Part shown: positions 1 to 13,500 of the stretch, in pieces
How the letters are laid out: each line of letters opens with the position of its first letter
How positions within the stretch are numbered: the first letter of the stretch is position 1
Source of the DNA: Pycnopodia helianthoides
Taxonomy: Eukaryota > Echinodermata > Asteroidea > Forcipulatida > Asteriidae
Length of the DNA stretch: 64,000 nucleotides
Reading direction: 5' to 3'
Assembly (NCBI GenBank): GCA_032158295.1
Contig: CM063248.1
Coordinates: forward strand, 17,346,787-17,410,786
Notes under the pieces: generated by a model
What the model saw: the letters and a program-made list of their open reading frames with translations, nothing else
Database searches by the model: none
What the model was told of the DNA's origin: nothing
Translations under genes and position numbers: made by a program

Positions 1-924
1 AAACTGTAATTTGTGAGGAGTTTGAAGTTGTTTAGAAATTGGTCCATTGAATTGATCGTGTCTGGTATATTGTGCCAATAAAATGCTTCTAAGCATCATA
101 TCTTGGGACTTTGCACAATGTGTCTACTCAGTGACACGATGACGTGAGCAATGTGTTGAACAGAATAATATTTGAATTCAGTCTCTGTGTATCTAATGAT
201 ACTCTTGCAATGATTGAGCAAATAATACCTCAAAAACCTACTCAGTATCTTATTTATCGGTTCTGTTTGACCTTTTCTCTTTCCTGCCCAATTCGAATTA
301 CTTGCCGCCTGTCTGTTTTTCTGCATTATCATACACGCTATTTATAAAGTTTATTATAAAGTTATTGTTAAATATTTTTTGTAAATATAAAAATCTATTT
401 GAATATGTGATTATAAAAAGTTTACGGCGCTGTGTGGTTCCCATGTAACTTATCAAATTTCCATCACACCAGTCATATCAATAACATGTTGCAATTACAT
501 GTTAAAAGGCAACCTGGGTGTGCCTGTGCAATTCAATTGAAAACCACAATTTAGCCAATAACCGCTACATTACAATCTGACAGGCCAGGGAGCAGGCCGT
601 GTAAAGTTCGATTGGGGACACCCTCAGCCTCCCATGGGGGTGTGCTGTAAACCCCCTCAAGGGTGTCTAAGGTTTCTATCAGCGGGTATAAATGTCATAG
701 ACTCTCTCAGGCGAGAAAAGGAACATAGTGTGATTCTTAAATTACCTCTGGTGTAAAGCTACATGAATGAGCGAGACAAATAATCCACACAGGTACACAA
801 ATATAATATAACAATAATAACTCCACAAATATCAAAACGCGTATCCATGCTAATTGTAACCGAGTTGACTCAGAAGGACTAGCGCGGGTCCTGTCCGGCC
901 CTTTCTCGATGAACAAGTCGACCC
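1..924. other. No gene recognised
   Basis: AT-rich sequence with short random frames only. I see no splice-flanked coding exon, RNA gene or obvious repeat before the tandem array. Confidence 0.5.
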
Positions 925-1885
925 AAAACGAGCCAAGTAAAACGCAAGCCGAACTGAGCTGATCTCAGGCTGGTACCGCTCATAGGATCGAGACGAGCCA
1001 AATAATCACTGGCCGAACTGAGCCGATCGCAGGCTGGACCAGGTTCAAGACGAGCCACTTAAGCTCAAGCCAAATGAAGCCGATCTCATGGCCAAGCTAA
1101 AATGGTTGAGATGAGGCAAGTAAACTCAAGCCAACCTAAGCCAATTCCAGGCTGGCCTGCTCATAGCCGAGACGAGCCAAGTATAAACTCAAGCCGAACT
1201 AAGCCAATCTCAAGCTGGCTCAGGTTCGAGACGAGAAGTAAACACAGGCCGAACTGAGCCGATTTTAGGCTTGCTCAGCTCGTAGGGTCAAGACGAGCCA
1301 AGTAAACTCAAGCCGAACTGAGCCAATATCAAGCTGTCCCAGCTCATAGCGTCGAGACGAGCCAAGTAAACTCAAGCCGAACTGAGTCGATTTTAGGCTT
1401 GCTCAGGCTCGCTACGAGCTATGTAAGCACAGGCCGAACTGAGCCGATTTTAGGCTTGCTCAGCTCGTAGGGTCTAGACGAGCCAATTAAACACAAGTTG
1501 AATCAAGCCAAGCTCAGGCCGGCCCAGTTCATAGGGTTGAGAACAGTAATGAGTAAACTCCAGTCAAACTGAGCCGAGCTCATGCCGGCCCAGCTCATAG
1601 GCGAGACGAGTCAAGTAGGCGAAACCAGCCAAGTGAACCCAAGCCGAACTGAGCCGAGCTCATGCCGGCCCAGCTCATAGGCGAGACGAGTCAAGTAGGC
1701 GAAACCAGCCAAGTGAACCTAAGCCGAACTGAGCCGAGCTCATGCCGGCCCAGCTCATAGGCGAGACGAGCGAAGTAGGCGAAACCAGCCAAGTGAACTC
1801 AAGCTGAACTGAGCCAAGCTCAGGCCGGCCCAGTTCCTCCAGTCGAGACCAGCCAAGTAAACTCAAGCCGAGCAGAGCCAACCCC
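925..1885. repeat. Degenerate 65-80 bp minisatellite
   Basis: About 13 diverged copies of a GC-rich unit containing GACGAGCCAAGTAAACTCA, AGCCGAACTGAGCCGA and GGCCCAGCTCATAG. The last part holds near-identical 80 bp copies starting at 1601, 1681 and 1761. Earlier units are about 65-75 bp and more diverged, so the 80 bp form has been amplified most recently. A minus-strand open frame at 1675-1938 is a by-product of the repeat. Confidence 0.9.
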
Positions 1886-4800
1886 CATCCGATTCGACCC
1901 CAAAATACCGAATTAGATAGAGCAAACCATCTGATCAATACATCATCACTTTGAGCTCATGTTGAACACACAAAAACTGGAACACAGCATTAGGGTATAA
2001 GCGGAAAGGAACATAAATATTCTTTGCACTGACCGGAAATTGGAGAAGAAGTTAATGTTCTTCACTATAGTGACACATTCGATATAGACCAAAATAAAAC
2101 TTGCTCTGCTAAAACTCAATCCTTGTCTGGAACAAGTACAGTTATCATTTCAGTCCCCTGGCCGGGGATCTGTTTCAACTTGACCCCCCCTCAAACAAAA
2201 GAGAGAGAGAAAAAAAAGAGAAAGATTTATGTTTGCGTCATGAACGTCTCGCATGAGTTACAGCCTTGTTAATTTTAACATTATTGTAATGGCAGTCCAT
2301 GTTCACGTCGAGGCTGGTATACCACCAAGGGATTTCACCTTGTCCTTCAAGACTACCATAGAGGTATATTCCAGGACACGGGTAAACAAACTGAGTTGGT
2401 AGACGGGTTATTTAAAGCCATAGGATCGGATTTCTGACATCCTTTTGCAAGGCAAACATTACAAGTTGAAGTACGTGTCCCCATTCTGGGCTATCTTCTT
2501 TCAAATAAAATAAGAATTCAATTTGCAATGTGTAAAACTTTGAGTTTCAAATCCAAATGAAGACAACGATTAAGTGTTGTACCGTATGTCAACAAACACC
2601 AACTTGAACCCTATACAATAAAGGTTTTAAAATAGGCCACTGCAAAATTGTGCCAGACGTATTTTGCTCCTCTCTTCCCAAAAGATGAGCAACCTGTTAA
2701 CATGAATGTTTCGGTGTGAATTCAACTAATACCGTCTGACACGCACTGTCCAGACAAGTGGAACAAACCCCGATTAAATATCATTAATCATTCCGAGTTA
2801 ATGCCTTGTTTACCGTCCCGTGCCTAATGATCCGTCCTCAAGTTATCTGTCATTTTGGTCTTCTACGCCATCTTCTTGTGTCTCTAGTGAGTTGCCGAGT
2901 GCAACGCATGGATGATCACCCTCTAAAAATAGCGGCCACTTCGGAAATTGCACAAGTCTAAAGTGGCCTGCGGTTTGCAGACGTTTAAAGGGGAACCCAC
3001 GCCACAACACTGCCATCACCTTTGTCGTGCTCCTTTATGTTATACCCTAACTCACATGTAAATCTTATTTCACGAACAGGGACCAGACTGATTTCCCTTG
3101 CAGCCTCGGTTCGGTTTGTATCTATTTGAACTGAAGAAAAGTAAAATGGCGGTTCCGTATATATAAAGGAGTATCACGATACACTAGCTAAACAAAAACT
3201 GCGCTTATATTGAATCCGTTTACAGGAAGTTACATTAATTACTATATGTGAATACATTTCCGTACGAAGACGTGTAAAGTACATGGACATAAGTTTACGA
3301 GTAAGGAGAACCCCCTGCAAGGTTAAACATGTTGAACATGCGACTGGACTTGGGGTGCAGACATTTCAAATCCAACAGAGAGTGAAAGCTGTTCACTGGA
3401 GATGTCACATTAATACATCGAGACAGACTACGGAAATCCCACAACAGCGTCTAAATTTAAAAACCAACTGTGATTTACGAAGGGCACTAGGCCGTTTACT
3501 CCGTTTATAAGAAGGTATGCACTTGATTTTATGTTAACCTTGTAAGTTAGAGAAACTTTGGATGATGCTAATTTGCCATCTTGTTTACCATCTTACTACT
3601 TGGTCAAAGATGTGCATGGGCAACTTAGATTTGGTCTCGAAATTAAAGAAGGTATTAATATGCCGTTCCAGCCATTGGTTATGGTTGATGTATGGGTTAT
3701 TTACGTCAAACAACTGGTCTGTGAAAGTGTTAGCTCATCTCGTTCAAACGAGGAAGTTAGACAGGGGTTGAAGGAAAGCATCGCTCCGTCTTTCTCCGTC
3801 TCTCTGGGACAAGGACATACCATTAAACATTCAGTTGTGTATCCAGTCTTTTAAACTTAGTTTGAAATGGTAGGAATGTTTGTATTCAAAAGTCAACCAA
3901 CTGGTATAAAATATATGAATGTTAATTGAAACCACATCCTTTTCAAGGTTGATTTACCAAGTTCACTAAACAGCCAACTTTTGTGTGAAAAAGTTGGAAA
4001 TGTTGATATCAAATCATTTTCAAATCATCTAATTGGCAATCAATCTAAGTTTATGAATGTTTTTCAATTTTTGGGAATATTTAATGTCTGACTAAGTAGA
4101 GTTGACGATAATAGCTTAAAGTCAGTATTGTGAAAGAGACAATAATATGTCTTGAAATAACTGCAATACTCGCGTGTGTTGTCTACAATGTAATTACCAC
4201 TACTCAATGAGGTGCATTTTCACGGGTGATCTGTTTGTATTTCATTCACTTCAAATGAATTACAAGAATAGATTTTAACCAATCGTATATATTTCTTTTT
4301 TTTGGAAGGGAACACAAACAAAGTTTGTTAATACTCTAATTTTCCACTGTGATTAAAAAATCAATGAATTAATTCCAATTGCTGCGGTAGCATTCCTGGA
4401 ATGACAAAGCTCATTATGACCATTCCATGCGTGGAAAAAATAACATCGGGGTAGTCGTTGCATGGTTTCAAATTTGTATACCTGGTTACTTTATTTTATT
4501 TTTTAAAGTTGTCATCATTATTTAATTTCTTTGCGTGACACGACTGTCTGGTGACCTTTGTAGATGCCCATTAAAGCGCCTTGTGAAACCGTTCATGTGT
4601 AAACAGAAATCATCCATTCGGTCCCAAAACAAGTTAATTTCATGCACAATGGTTAGTTTATGGACACAATACTGCACTATTAAAGCATGACCTGCGTCTT
4701 GTCGGTGAAACTAATTGCCAGCTATCTTTTTTAAAGAAAAGTAGATTTTTTTTCCAGGACTGTCAAAACACATTCTGAGTACCTGGAAAACCTTTTGAAT

Positions 4801-7356
4801 CGCGGTGATTGACGGTTTATACCAAACGAATGATGTCGCGGTAAAATGTCATTCTATTTGATTGCTCTTTATGTGTCTGGTTGGTACATTTTGTTTCGAT
4901 AAACGAAGACTTTCAAAGCTAACCCTAAACGACTGCCACCTGTTGAGGGGGTTATATCTATGTCAATTGAATAACAGAAGAAGGCTAAAAGAAGTCATTT
5001 TTTTCGCCAACAGATAATTATCTAAACAGTTATGATAGGCATATTGTAGACCACCAACATTGTTTACACATAAAATAACATGCAGTTTAGCGAGATGCGA
5101 CTAGACTTAGGCTCTGAACTTTAACACAAGTTGTATACTCAGATGTACATGTACATGTATGTATACTCAAAATGTAACGTGGATGTTTTCCGAATCAGGC
5201 CTTGCCCCCTCACAAATTGGCGGCAACAGCTCTGTTTAGATTCAGTTCGCTGAAACTTGTTTTACACTATGACTTTCTGAACCCAAATAGTTCTGCAGGT
5301 AGCAGACAAGAAAATGCGGGGTGGGGGGGGGGGGCTGCTGGCCGAACTTTCATAAGCAGTTTGTGTTGCCACGAACGCGACATGCGCACTGGTGTTGCTG
5401 CTGTAGTACAGGGCTTCACTGCCTGTCAAGTGTTTCTGTATGATCGGAAAGAGATATTTCCCCCTAAAAACCTTTACCAGATGTCTGGGGCATAATTTCT
5501 CCATTCTACTCCGCGGCATTGGTCGTTGTGTGTATCAAATTGCCTAAATAATACAGTTCGTGCTCCCTTGGCTTGGGTTGGAACGTGGGAGCATGGCAAC
5601 CCTTTCTGCGTGCAAGTCCCAGGTGAACTGGGGGGCAATCATTTAGCGCAGGCCCCGTCGTACATTTCCATCTGTTTCTACGAAGTACATCAACATTGAC
5701 GGGAGGCCTGGGTATATTGGGCATCTATGGGGTTCAAAACTGAATTATTTCCACAAAACTTTTTTGACGAAGCATGTTGTGGTTGGTGTGCGTGCTGGAG
5801 GCTGGTGGCTACTTTGAGACGGCCGGGGCCAGACACCGTTTGTGATAACGGTGGCGTACTAACCCAGCAACCCGTTACTTGGTCTTGCTCTCTGCCATTA
5901 TATAAACACATGTACATGTAGATACATTCAATTGGCACTTCTAAGTTCATTCACATGTGGTGACTATACGCAACATGAATGGTGGGTGTATCGTTGACTG
6001 TCACCCAATAGGGTCTGCTGATAAAGTATCCAACCTGAAGGGGGTTTTCGTCTGCCTTTAAAGGGACTCTGTTACGTCTCGTGTAACCTGCAGCTGTGAC
6101 CTTAATTTGCATTGTGTCACCCAACAATTGGGTCCGCCCTCGTACCCACTTCCCATAGGTTGGAGGAGGTTTGTAAGGACTGAGGGCGAAGCGAATTGGA
6201 GTTGGGCTCAAGAGCGAGGTGATAAGTTTACATCGGCGTGTGTGGGTCTGTCTTGGTACCGACGTTGTACATCTATAACAACCTCCACACAGATTGAGTA
6301 TTTGCGGGCCACGTGGTGGCATTATCAGTCCAACAACTGTCGCTCCCATCAGCTCCGTATCTGCTTCATCAAAGCTAAAGGGCATTTCTTAATGAGGAAA
6401 CAATGAAAAGTGTGTGACCCTCCTCTACAGAGGTTGACAACCCATCTTTCTTAGGCAGTCACATCCGGACACACTGAGAGAAAAGCAACTTGCACGGTTG
6501 TAATTTGTTGTGTGTTAATGACACTGGTGTATGGAGTCAGGGAGCGATGCGCTTGCGTAGGTGACGCACCACTGATTGCAAGTTAGGTTTTTTTTCATCG
6601 TGGTCTCTCAACCGAGAAGGCCAATTGGGATATTTTTCTCCATATGAAATTGATGCACCACTGTTGAAATTGTCAGCGCAGTGGCGATACCCATTATGTG
6701 TGATTTTTAAGGCTGGTCGTCGGAGGAATTTTTTTCTTTTCTTTTCATCTGTGTGAAAAGTTCCAATCGACGGGATAAGGTTAACTGCTTGCAGACGGAG
6801 GGTTGTACAGCCATCACAACAACGTTTTTTCTGATTTTTCTCGCTCGCCAACAGGAGCACATGCACTGATGAGATCGGAATCTACCAGATAGTAGACTTG
6901 CTGCTGAAGTGACAAAGCGTCTTTAAGTCAACTGTTGAGGATTTCTGAAAAATGTAACACTGGTATTGATGTATGACCGGTTAATGCCTACTTTCTGAAT
7001 TTTTAAAGATGAACAGTCAACGAAGCGAAACGGGTTTAAATTGGTGCTCGGCGGACTGGGGAAGCTGCACACGGCATTGTGATTGTGGATGCGATGGCAC
7101 GAACAGTACATCGGCGGTGATCACACCGGGTACATGTACCCACCGTCGTCGCAGCGAGAAGCCGCACCGTTGTCGCGCCCATCATCAGCGTGCCCCCAAC
7201 GCAACCGCCGGGACGATACAGGGTGCTTGCCCATCAGCGTGTGTGAACCGGGCCAGCCCAAATGCAGGTGCCGGCATGGCCGGGAGGTTAACTGCCGGAG
7301 CATCCACGCCGAACTGGCGTCAGGCCAACGGGACTAACCATCGGAACCGCCCGGAC
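1886..7356. other. Intergenic region upstream of gene A, possible promoter side
   Basis: No coding exon recognised. A TGTACATG run lies at 5142-5162 and a G14 tract near 5323. The stretch 5200-7400 is GC-richer than the sequence before it, and probably includes the gene A promoter and 5' UTR. A 144-codon minus-strand open frame at 5951-6385 matches no family I know and has no splice context, so it was not called. Confidence 0.4.
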
Positions 7357-7407
7357 ATGGGCGTATTAACTTTGCTGCAGAGTTGCCTCGCTATCACGAC
7401 AACATGG

Positions 7408-7521
7408 ATGTCTTACTCCTCGCGAACCCTAACCGGCGGTTGGATGGTTTATCTTTTCTGCTACCTCATTATTCTCAATAGTGGATTGTCAACGTCTTAT
7501 GCACTGGAGGACTCGCGACAG
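7408..7521 (+). CDS. Gene A exon 1: signal peptide
   Basis: Encodes 38 residues. The hydrophobic stretch MVYLFCYLIIL is followed by a likely signal-peptidase site after STSYA. The donor is CAG|GTAAGA, phase 0. The frame stays open upstream to at least 7009, with in-frame ATGs at 7009 and 7357. The ATG at 7408 was chosen because it gives a compact signal peptide. The ATG at 7357 has the better Kozak context and would add 17 residues. The exon is visibly more GC-rich than its surroundings, so the upstream part is probably 5' UTR. Confidence 0.75.
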
Positions 7522-10500
7522 GTAAGATTTATTAAAATGACCCATATAGGTGTGTACACCCCCACCCTCCTCACTCTCACACGCAGAACGGCTTTAATTA
7601 CATGCAATCCACTGCTGACTTGGGTGCGCCTGACTTCAAATTAGACATGATGCGGTTTGTTCAACTTCTCTTATATGGGATTGGGGCACCGCGTTATCGT
7701 ACGAACACGCCAAAGTAACACCACTTCACTAATTACACCGTGAATCATCGCCGTAAGAGACGGGAAACACAACTTACAACAAACTGAATTTAAACCACAT
7801 TTTGTTTTTGTTTTATATATATTGCGACCGAGCTTGCTTCAAAACTAGGCAACCGTTCCTGCAGATAAATCACTGCAGTTAAAATTGACATATTTATGAA
7901 ATGTGGAAAGACACAAAAATATGATGTTTGGCTGAAAGGTCAAGACTAACCAGATCGCCACATTTCATCTCGGGCATCTGTCAGCTTCTGGCCAGCTAGT
8001 CTTCCCTGTGGGCTGAATGATTGAAACTTACGAAAGCAATGCACTACTTTAACACACCTTTCACGCCGCATCTGTACCACTGACGCAATCGTCACCAGTT
8101 CAGATATATTAATTTCATGTAATGGTGGATGTTGGATACCTTACAACACGGTCTTCGTACACTGTGTAGCAATACGCAACAACTGTTGCCCAATAATAGA
8201 CAGTACTTGTTTGTGTGGATGGGAGTAGTCACACAATACACACCCCCATAGTTAAAGTGTTTAAATGAGTCTGGAGGGATAATTTAATTTGAATAATTTG
8301 AACCTCACCAAGGCCACGTACGAATGAGGTTTCCACCTCACGAGGTCACTAAATGAATTTATGAAAACGATTGTCCAGCGGTTCATCGTGTCACGTAACA
8401 ATAGCTGGAGGTTATAACTTGATGCTGGAGCTATTAACTTTAAAAATGAGCAAACATTCCACAAACAGGAATTCCGCTTGCTCGTCACACAGCACTTGTA
8501 TTTTGTTTAATCAGAATTGTAAAATTATAATATATAGGGCCTAGATATTGAGTAGTTTTTGAACAATTATGATGTAAATGGTCAAAAAGGGATATATTTC
8601 GAAACTTAAACTGTAGATTTGATAATGATCATAACAGCCACATGATATGTGGATTCCACAATAACAGCGGAGCCTTATTACTGATGTTACATCTCCGAGA
8701 AAACACAAGTTTGTTTGAAATGTGAAGTTCAACTCAAAACCGACCTTCATTTTTTTTTCGTAATCAACTTTTGCAAGGTTCAAGAATTTGAAGTATTTTC
8801 TCGTATTCACATGCCATGTTAGATTGTTTTTCCAGAACAATGCGAAAGTTTGCATTGAATTATGGAAACAACACAAGCAGAGCCTATTTTCGGTAGAATG
8901 TTATTGTATTTATCTGCCCCGCAAAAAAACAGGCCTAATTTGTTTCATTTCAAACGTTGTTAAAAAACACTTGACGTTTGAAGTCAGCGGGGTAATCTTG
9001 GTCTTAGCGGATAAGAGGTTAACATTTTCGTAATGCGATAAACTGGCAGGGAGAATGTGCCCCCGGGCCAGACTTTTCTCCCCCCTCTGATCTGACTGTC
9101 GAGCCCGCAGGGAGGCACCATCCGTCATCAAATTAGGTAATCATATAGTGCCAATACCATGAACGCTTGATGCTAGACACGCTAGGCGCCTAACTGCTTC
9201 AACTGCTCAAAAAAGAACATAGAAAACGGAATCTTTTTGAGTTGTTTTTAATAATATCAACACCCCTTTTTTTTTTACCAGTTATGTCAAACGGGTAACC
9301 AACATTCTTGGGTCTATTAACGTTTATGCACCGGCTGACCTTGACTCGATGGTCTTGTTAACATCTCAAAGTGACTACGTCATCACTTTGGGGGGAAGTT
9401 GTGGGTGGACTGGCCGATTGCTCGAGTTCGAGGACGACAAATTGAATTTGTGGAGCGACTCTGGGTACAAAAGCCAAGACGGTGTGTGATAAGAAGATGT
9501 ATGACAGAGAGCGGGATAGCTTTATGGTAGTGTTGGTTAAAGGTTATCTTTTTAACTTATTAGTATTACACGAACCTGTTAAGGCTTCAATTTGAAGTAG
9601 TAAAACTTAAGAGATCCGACCGATTGTAGACTTAGCATTGATTTCCACCAACAGCAAAATGAGTCTATATTGGTTAGGGGCAGTGGTTATAGTTGCATAC
9701 TCCGGAATGGTGGGAGATATTTCCATATGCTGTGTTGGTACCATATATACCTAAATCTTAATTCATCATCGGGCTTGTCTGGAAAAGATAATACCCAAAA
9801 AAATACCCAACCTAGTCAGCTCCCAACCCCAAAAGACTGACTAAAAATAGCTTGATGTTATATACCCTTTTTCGGGCCTGTTGTAAAGTTTAAAATTCCA
9901 ACAAGGGAAGTTTATAGAATCAGCAGGTATGCATCTCGCATATTTTTTTGTTTTTGGGGTCTAGTGTGGGGAGAGGGAGGGCTGCCTTCTGGGCATTCAG
10001 TCCCGGGCCAGAGTTTCTCCTTCGTAGCCCGAGGTGTAACTCCTTGTAGCGGCAACTCCATAGCATGTTGGCCTTGGGGAGCCGGGAAGTACAACTGAAA
10101 CTGATTGGGGTCATAATGTATATAAGAAGGAGTTGATTAATCTCAGCCTATACACGGGGAACACTGGCTTATCTTTCAATGCGCTCTACCCTACAGTAAT
10201 GGGGGTGCTGCATGGCCCATATCAAGTCATACAGAGACTTATTTTACATTGAGGCAATAGTGTCACGGCAAAAAAAGAGCACCTGGGCAACTTTTTTTGA
10301 GGTTGCAATGTCCCTATATAATGCCCTCTCATTGATACCCTGTTAGATTCATCTTGGTGTAGAATTAGCCACAGGCTTAAGCCAAAGAACAAAAAAGTTG
10401 CATATAAAACAAAAATACTCTTGAAAGCTTTCAGCAACCATGGATCTTCCTCTTTGGAAGCACGTAATCTCTTACTGTTTCTCCTTTGCATATGAACACT

Positions 10501-13500
10501 TACGTTCATTTACAATGATTTAACAATTTGAAGTATTCTGTGTTAATTTATAGAACAAAGTTCTGTCTAAAACAATGGACATTCCTGATAAGTTGAAAAC
10601 CAATTCAACATTATATAAGCAATGCTCATAATATATAAACTCTGATATCTTTTACTCATTTTAATTAAAGCACATTTTTTTGTCCCAGTATTACTCATAA
10701 ACTCTCCATTTCTCCATTAGCGGTCCATTGCAAGAATATCTTAAAGTCAATTCAACTTCTATTTTTAGAGGTAGAATAAAAATGACAAGTATCGGATGAC
10801 AGTACAGCAATCAATTCTTGTTATTTCTGCCTGCCCGTTAGATGCCAAGCGATATCCAGGGTACGGGAGCATATAGGACCCCAGATATCTCAACATATAA
10901 GTCTGCGTATTAGATATCTTGAAATTCGTTTGGAACAAGACCTTGCATTACTGGAAAATGGTTCATGTACTTTTGATGTATTTATCAGTGAACGGTCTAG
11001 GTATATACACTCTTTATACACGAATGATGTTGTTCTGTTTCTCGTATTTCATTGACAATGCCCTCATCACTGCATGATGTTAAACACCAATGCTGAACTC
11101 TACTTCAACCTGTTCATAAATTACTGCGAAAGTCCGGGTTCTATGTTCCATGTGCGTTTAAAGGATTGTCAAAAATAATGATGAACAATCAGTTCAGTTT
11201 CGCAGACGATTTGCAATCTTGCTCATATCTCGCCCACAAACGGTAACTGCAAAAATACTGGGGTGACAATGAAACAGAACAGCATTATCACAATTAAAGA
11301 CGATACATTGTATTTTCTTTTTAGTTTAAAGTTAAACTGTAATCAACAGTGTAGCTTCAAATTACATATGGAAATATACATTTGAAGATAAAGAAAACGC
11401 TATAATGTTCAGATAGTTGCGAGTTGATCATGTAAGATTTCAGCCTGGTAGTAAAACGAAGTGAAAATTGAACTTTTTTTTATAAACAAAGTTCTGCGAA
11501 CGAACTTCAGAGAATATTATTGGGGTAAATTAACTCGCAGACAGTGGTTCCGAGTAACAAATAAAAACACATACTATTTCGTGTTTTCCTTAGCATTTTT
11601 ACAAAACAGTTACCGGATATCAGGAAGTGGTTGGGACAGGCTGAAAAAAATATGTCCGGTTAAAAAGAACTTTAAAAAAAAACCTCCCCCAATCTATCCA
11701 CCAAAAGGCGCCTTTTGTGATCAATACATCGTCATTATTTCATTGTTTGGAACCATATCAAAAGTGCAAATGCTTTTCTTTCTCCACCAAAAAGCAAAAA
11801 AACACATTTTTACAGTAAGTGCAAAGTTATTACTGATCTATTTCCATGCTTTGTGTTGCGTGACATGCATGAAGCATTTTTGTGGTCCACTGTAAAAAAA
11901 AGTTATGGTTGAGGTCGGGTATCCAGCCCCTGCCATGTAACTTGAATATGTACCAACTATTAACGATTGGTATGCTGGTGAGATGACAGACTTTTACAGC
12001 TGCAATAAACCTGTACTTTGTCTGTCATAACACATTTATCTTATAGGTATATGATCTCCTGCTAGTTTGTAAACTAAACCGTTTGAGAGGGTGTGACTTT
12101 TAGATCGCATTTTGAATGTCTAGCGATTTCATTTGCCAAAGGGTAACACTGCCCCCCCCCCTCCCGAAAAAAGTAACAGGTATTGTTAAAATTCCATAAC
12201 AAATCACTGTTACTCAGAACCAAGAGCCATTGGATGCATTGGGTTTTTACATTAGGAAAGTTTGACGCAATGGCAGGAAATAACATCATTGACAATTTAT
12301 CAAGATGTTTAACCACTCAAAACATTAGGAATAAAACCGCGATTTCTTATAAAGCGGCCACGTTTTTCAAAAGCATGTCACCAAAAGGCAAAAGACTCCA
12401 GCCGAACGGTGTACATAAAGACATCATCGCGAGAACAGTGTTAATTTCATACACGGCAAAAAACCTTCAACATATATAAACCCAACATCCTTTATAATTA
12501 TATATGACCATAGGGCTGGTGTCACAGCTCAAGTTGTACGGCCTCATGTTGAGCATAAACAAAAAAACCAGCGAGCAACTGTCCCGCCAAAGAATTCAAG
12601 CCCTTTAAGAAGTTGCCACGTTTAAAATTTCCCTCCAACCCAAACATTTTTGCTGGGTGACAAGAGACAGGGTTTATAGTGACTGATCTTGAAATGCTCT
12701 ACGGAGACAGCAGGTGTTCTCCGAGTTGGAATACGAAACGCACTGCTCTGGATATCGCGCTAACGGGTCAACCTTTTACAGTTAATGGTTCGGGACATTA
12801 TTTCAGATCAAGATATCAGTTCTATGCCATAGATGTCTGGTGGATTGATTTTTTTCTTCCCTCTGCTTAAAGTCCCCACAAACTGGTTGAAAGAATCATA
12901 CCAGTATATCATCCACGACTATATACAAGGTTTATGGGTAGCACCATGCAATTGGTATCCTGTACGAAGAATAGTGTAGTTGGTCACAAAACCATGCAGT
13001 ATAATAGAATATCTCGACGTTTCGGACGGTTTGCTGAAACTGTCTTCATTTTCAAACTGCGATTACCAAGATGGTTTCCCTTGTCACAAGATTTCACATG
13101 CAATGTCGGTCACAGTTTCAGTTTAATTGAAGAGAGCCAATACACATTTGATGTGTGTTTTTTTTTTTGGTTCTCAGCCACATTTAGGAACCTTTGGTTC
13201 CAACGTGGGACTTTCACTGAACCCACAACGATGTTTTGCTCGGCAAAATTCGCTCTGTTTTGCTCCAACGTCACTCTGCACGTGGTGGGTCAACAGCGAT
13301 CTATTATCAAATTACGAAGTCGTTTGTTATGCACTTAACTATTCCTTCCAAAGGGGTAATCGTACAGAAACCAGGACTGCATTTTTAAGTGAAGTAAGTA
13401 AAAAACCAATGGATTGACTCGCTGCCCAGAATTGGGAAACATCTGTTCTTAACCGAAAAAATCACTCTTCAAATCACAACACATTAAACAAAAACCACTC

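Noticed and set aside
1675..1938. 87-codon minus-strand frame with repeated GWSRL-like words
   Set aside because: It reads through the minisatellite; the periodic residues reflect the DNA repeat.
5951..6385. 144-codon minus-strand open frame
   Set aside because: No recognisable domain, low-complexity mix of residues, an overlapping plus-strand frame of similar quality, and no splice signals of note.
7009..7407. Upstream in-frame extension of gene A exon 1
   Set aside because: The 133 extra residues look like translated GC-rich UTR (Thr/Ala/Arg-rich, no domain), and a signal peptide begins downstream. Kept only as an alternative start.
11461..11895. 144-codon plus-strand frame in gene A intron 1
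   Set aside because: Lys/Phe-rich, typical of AT-rich noncoding sequence; begins at a GTG and matches nothing known to me.
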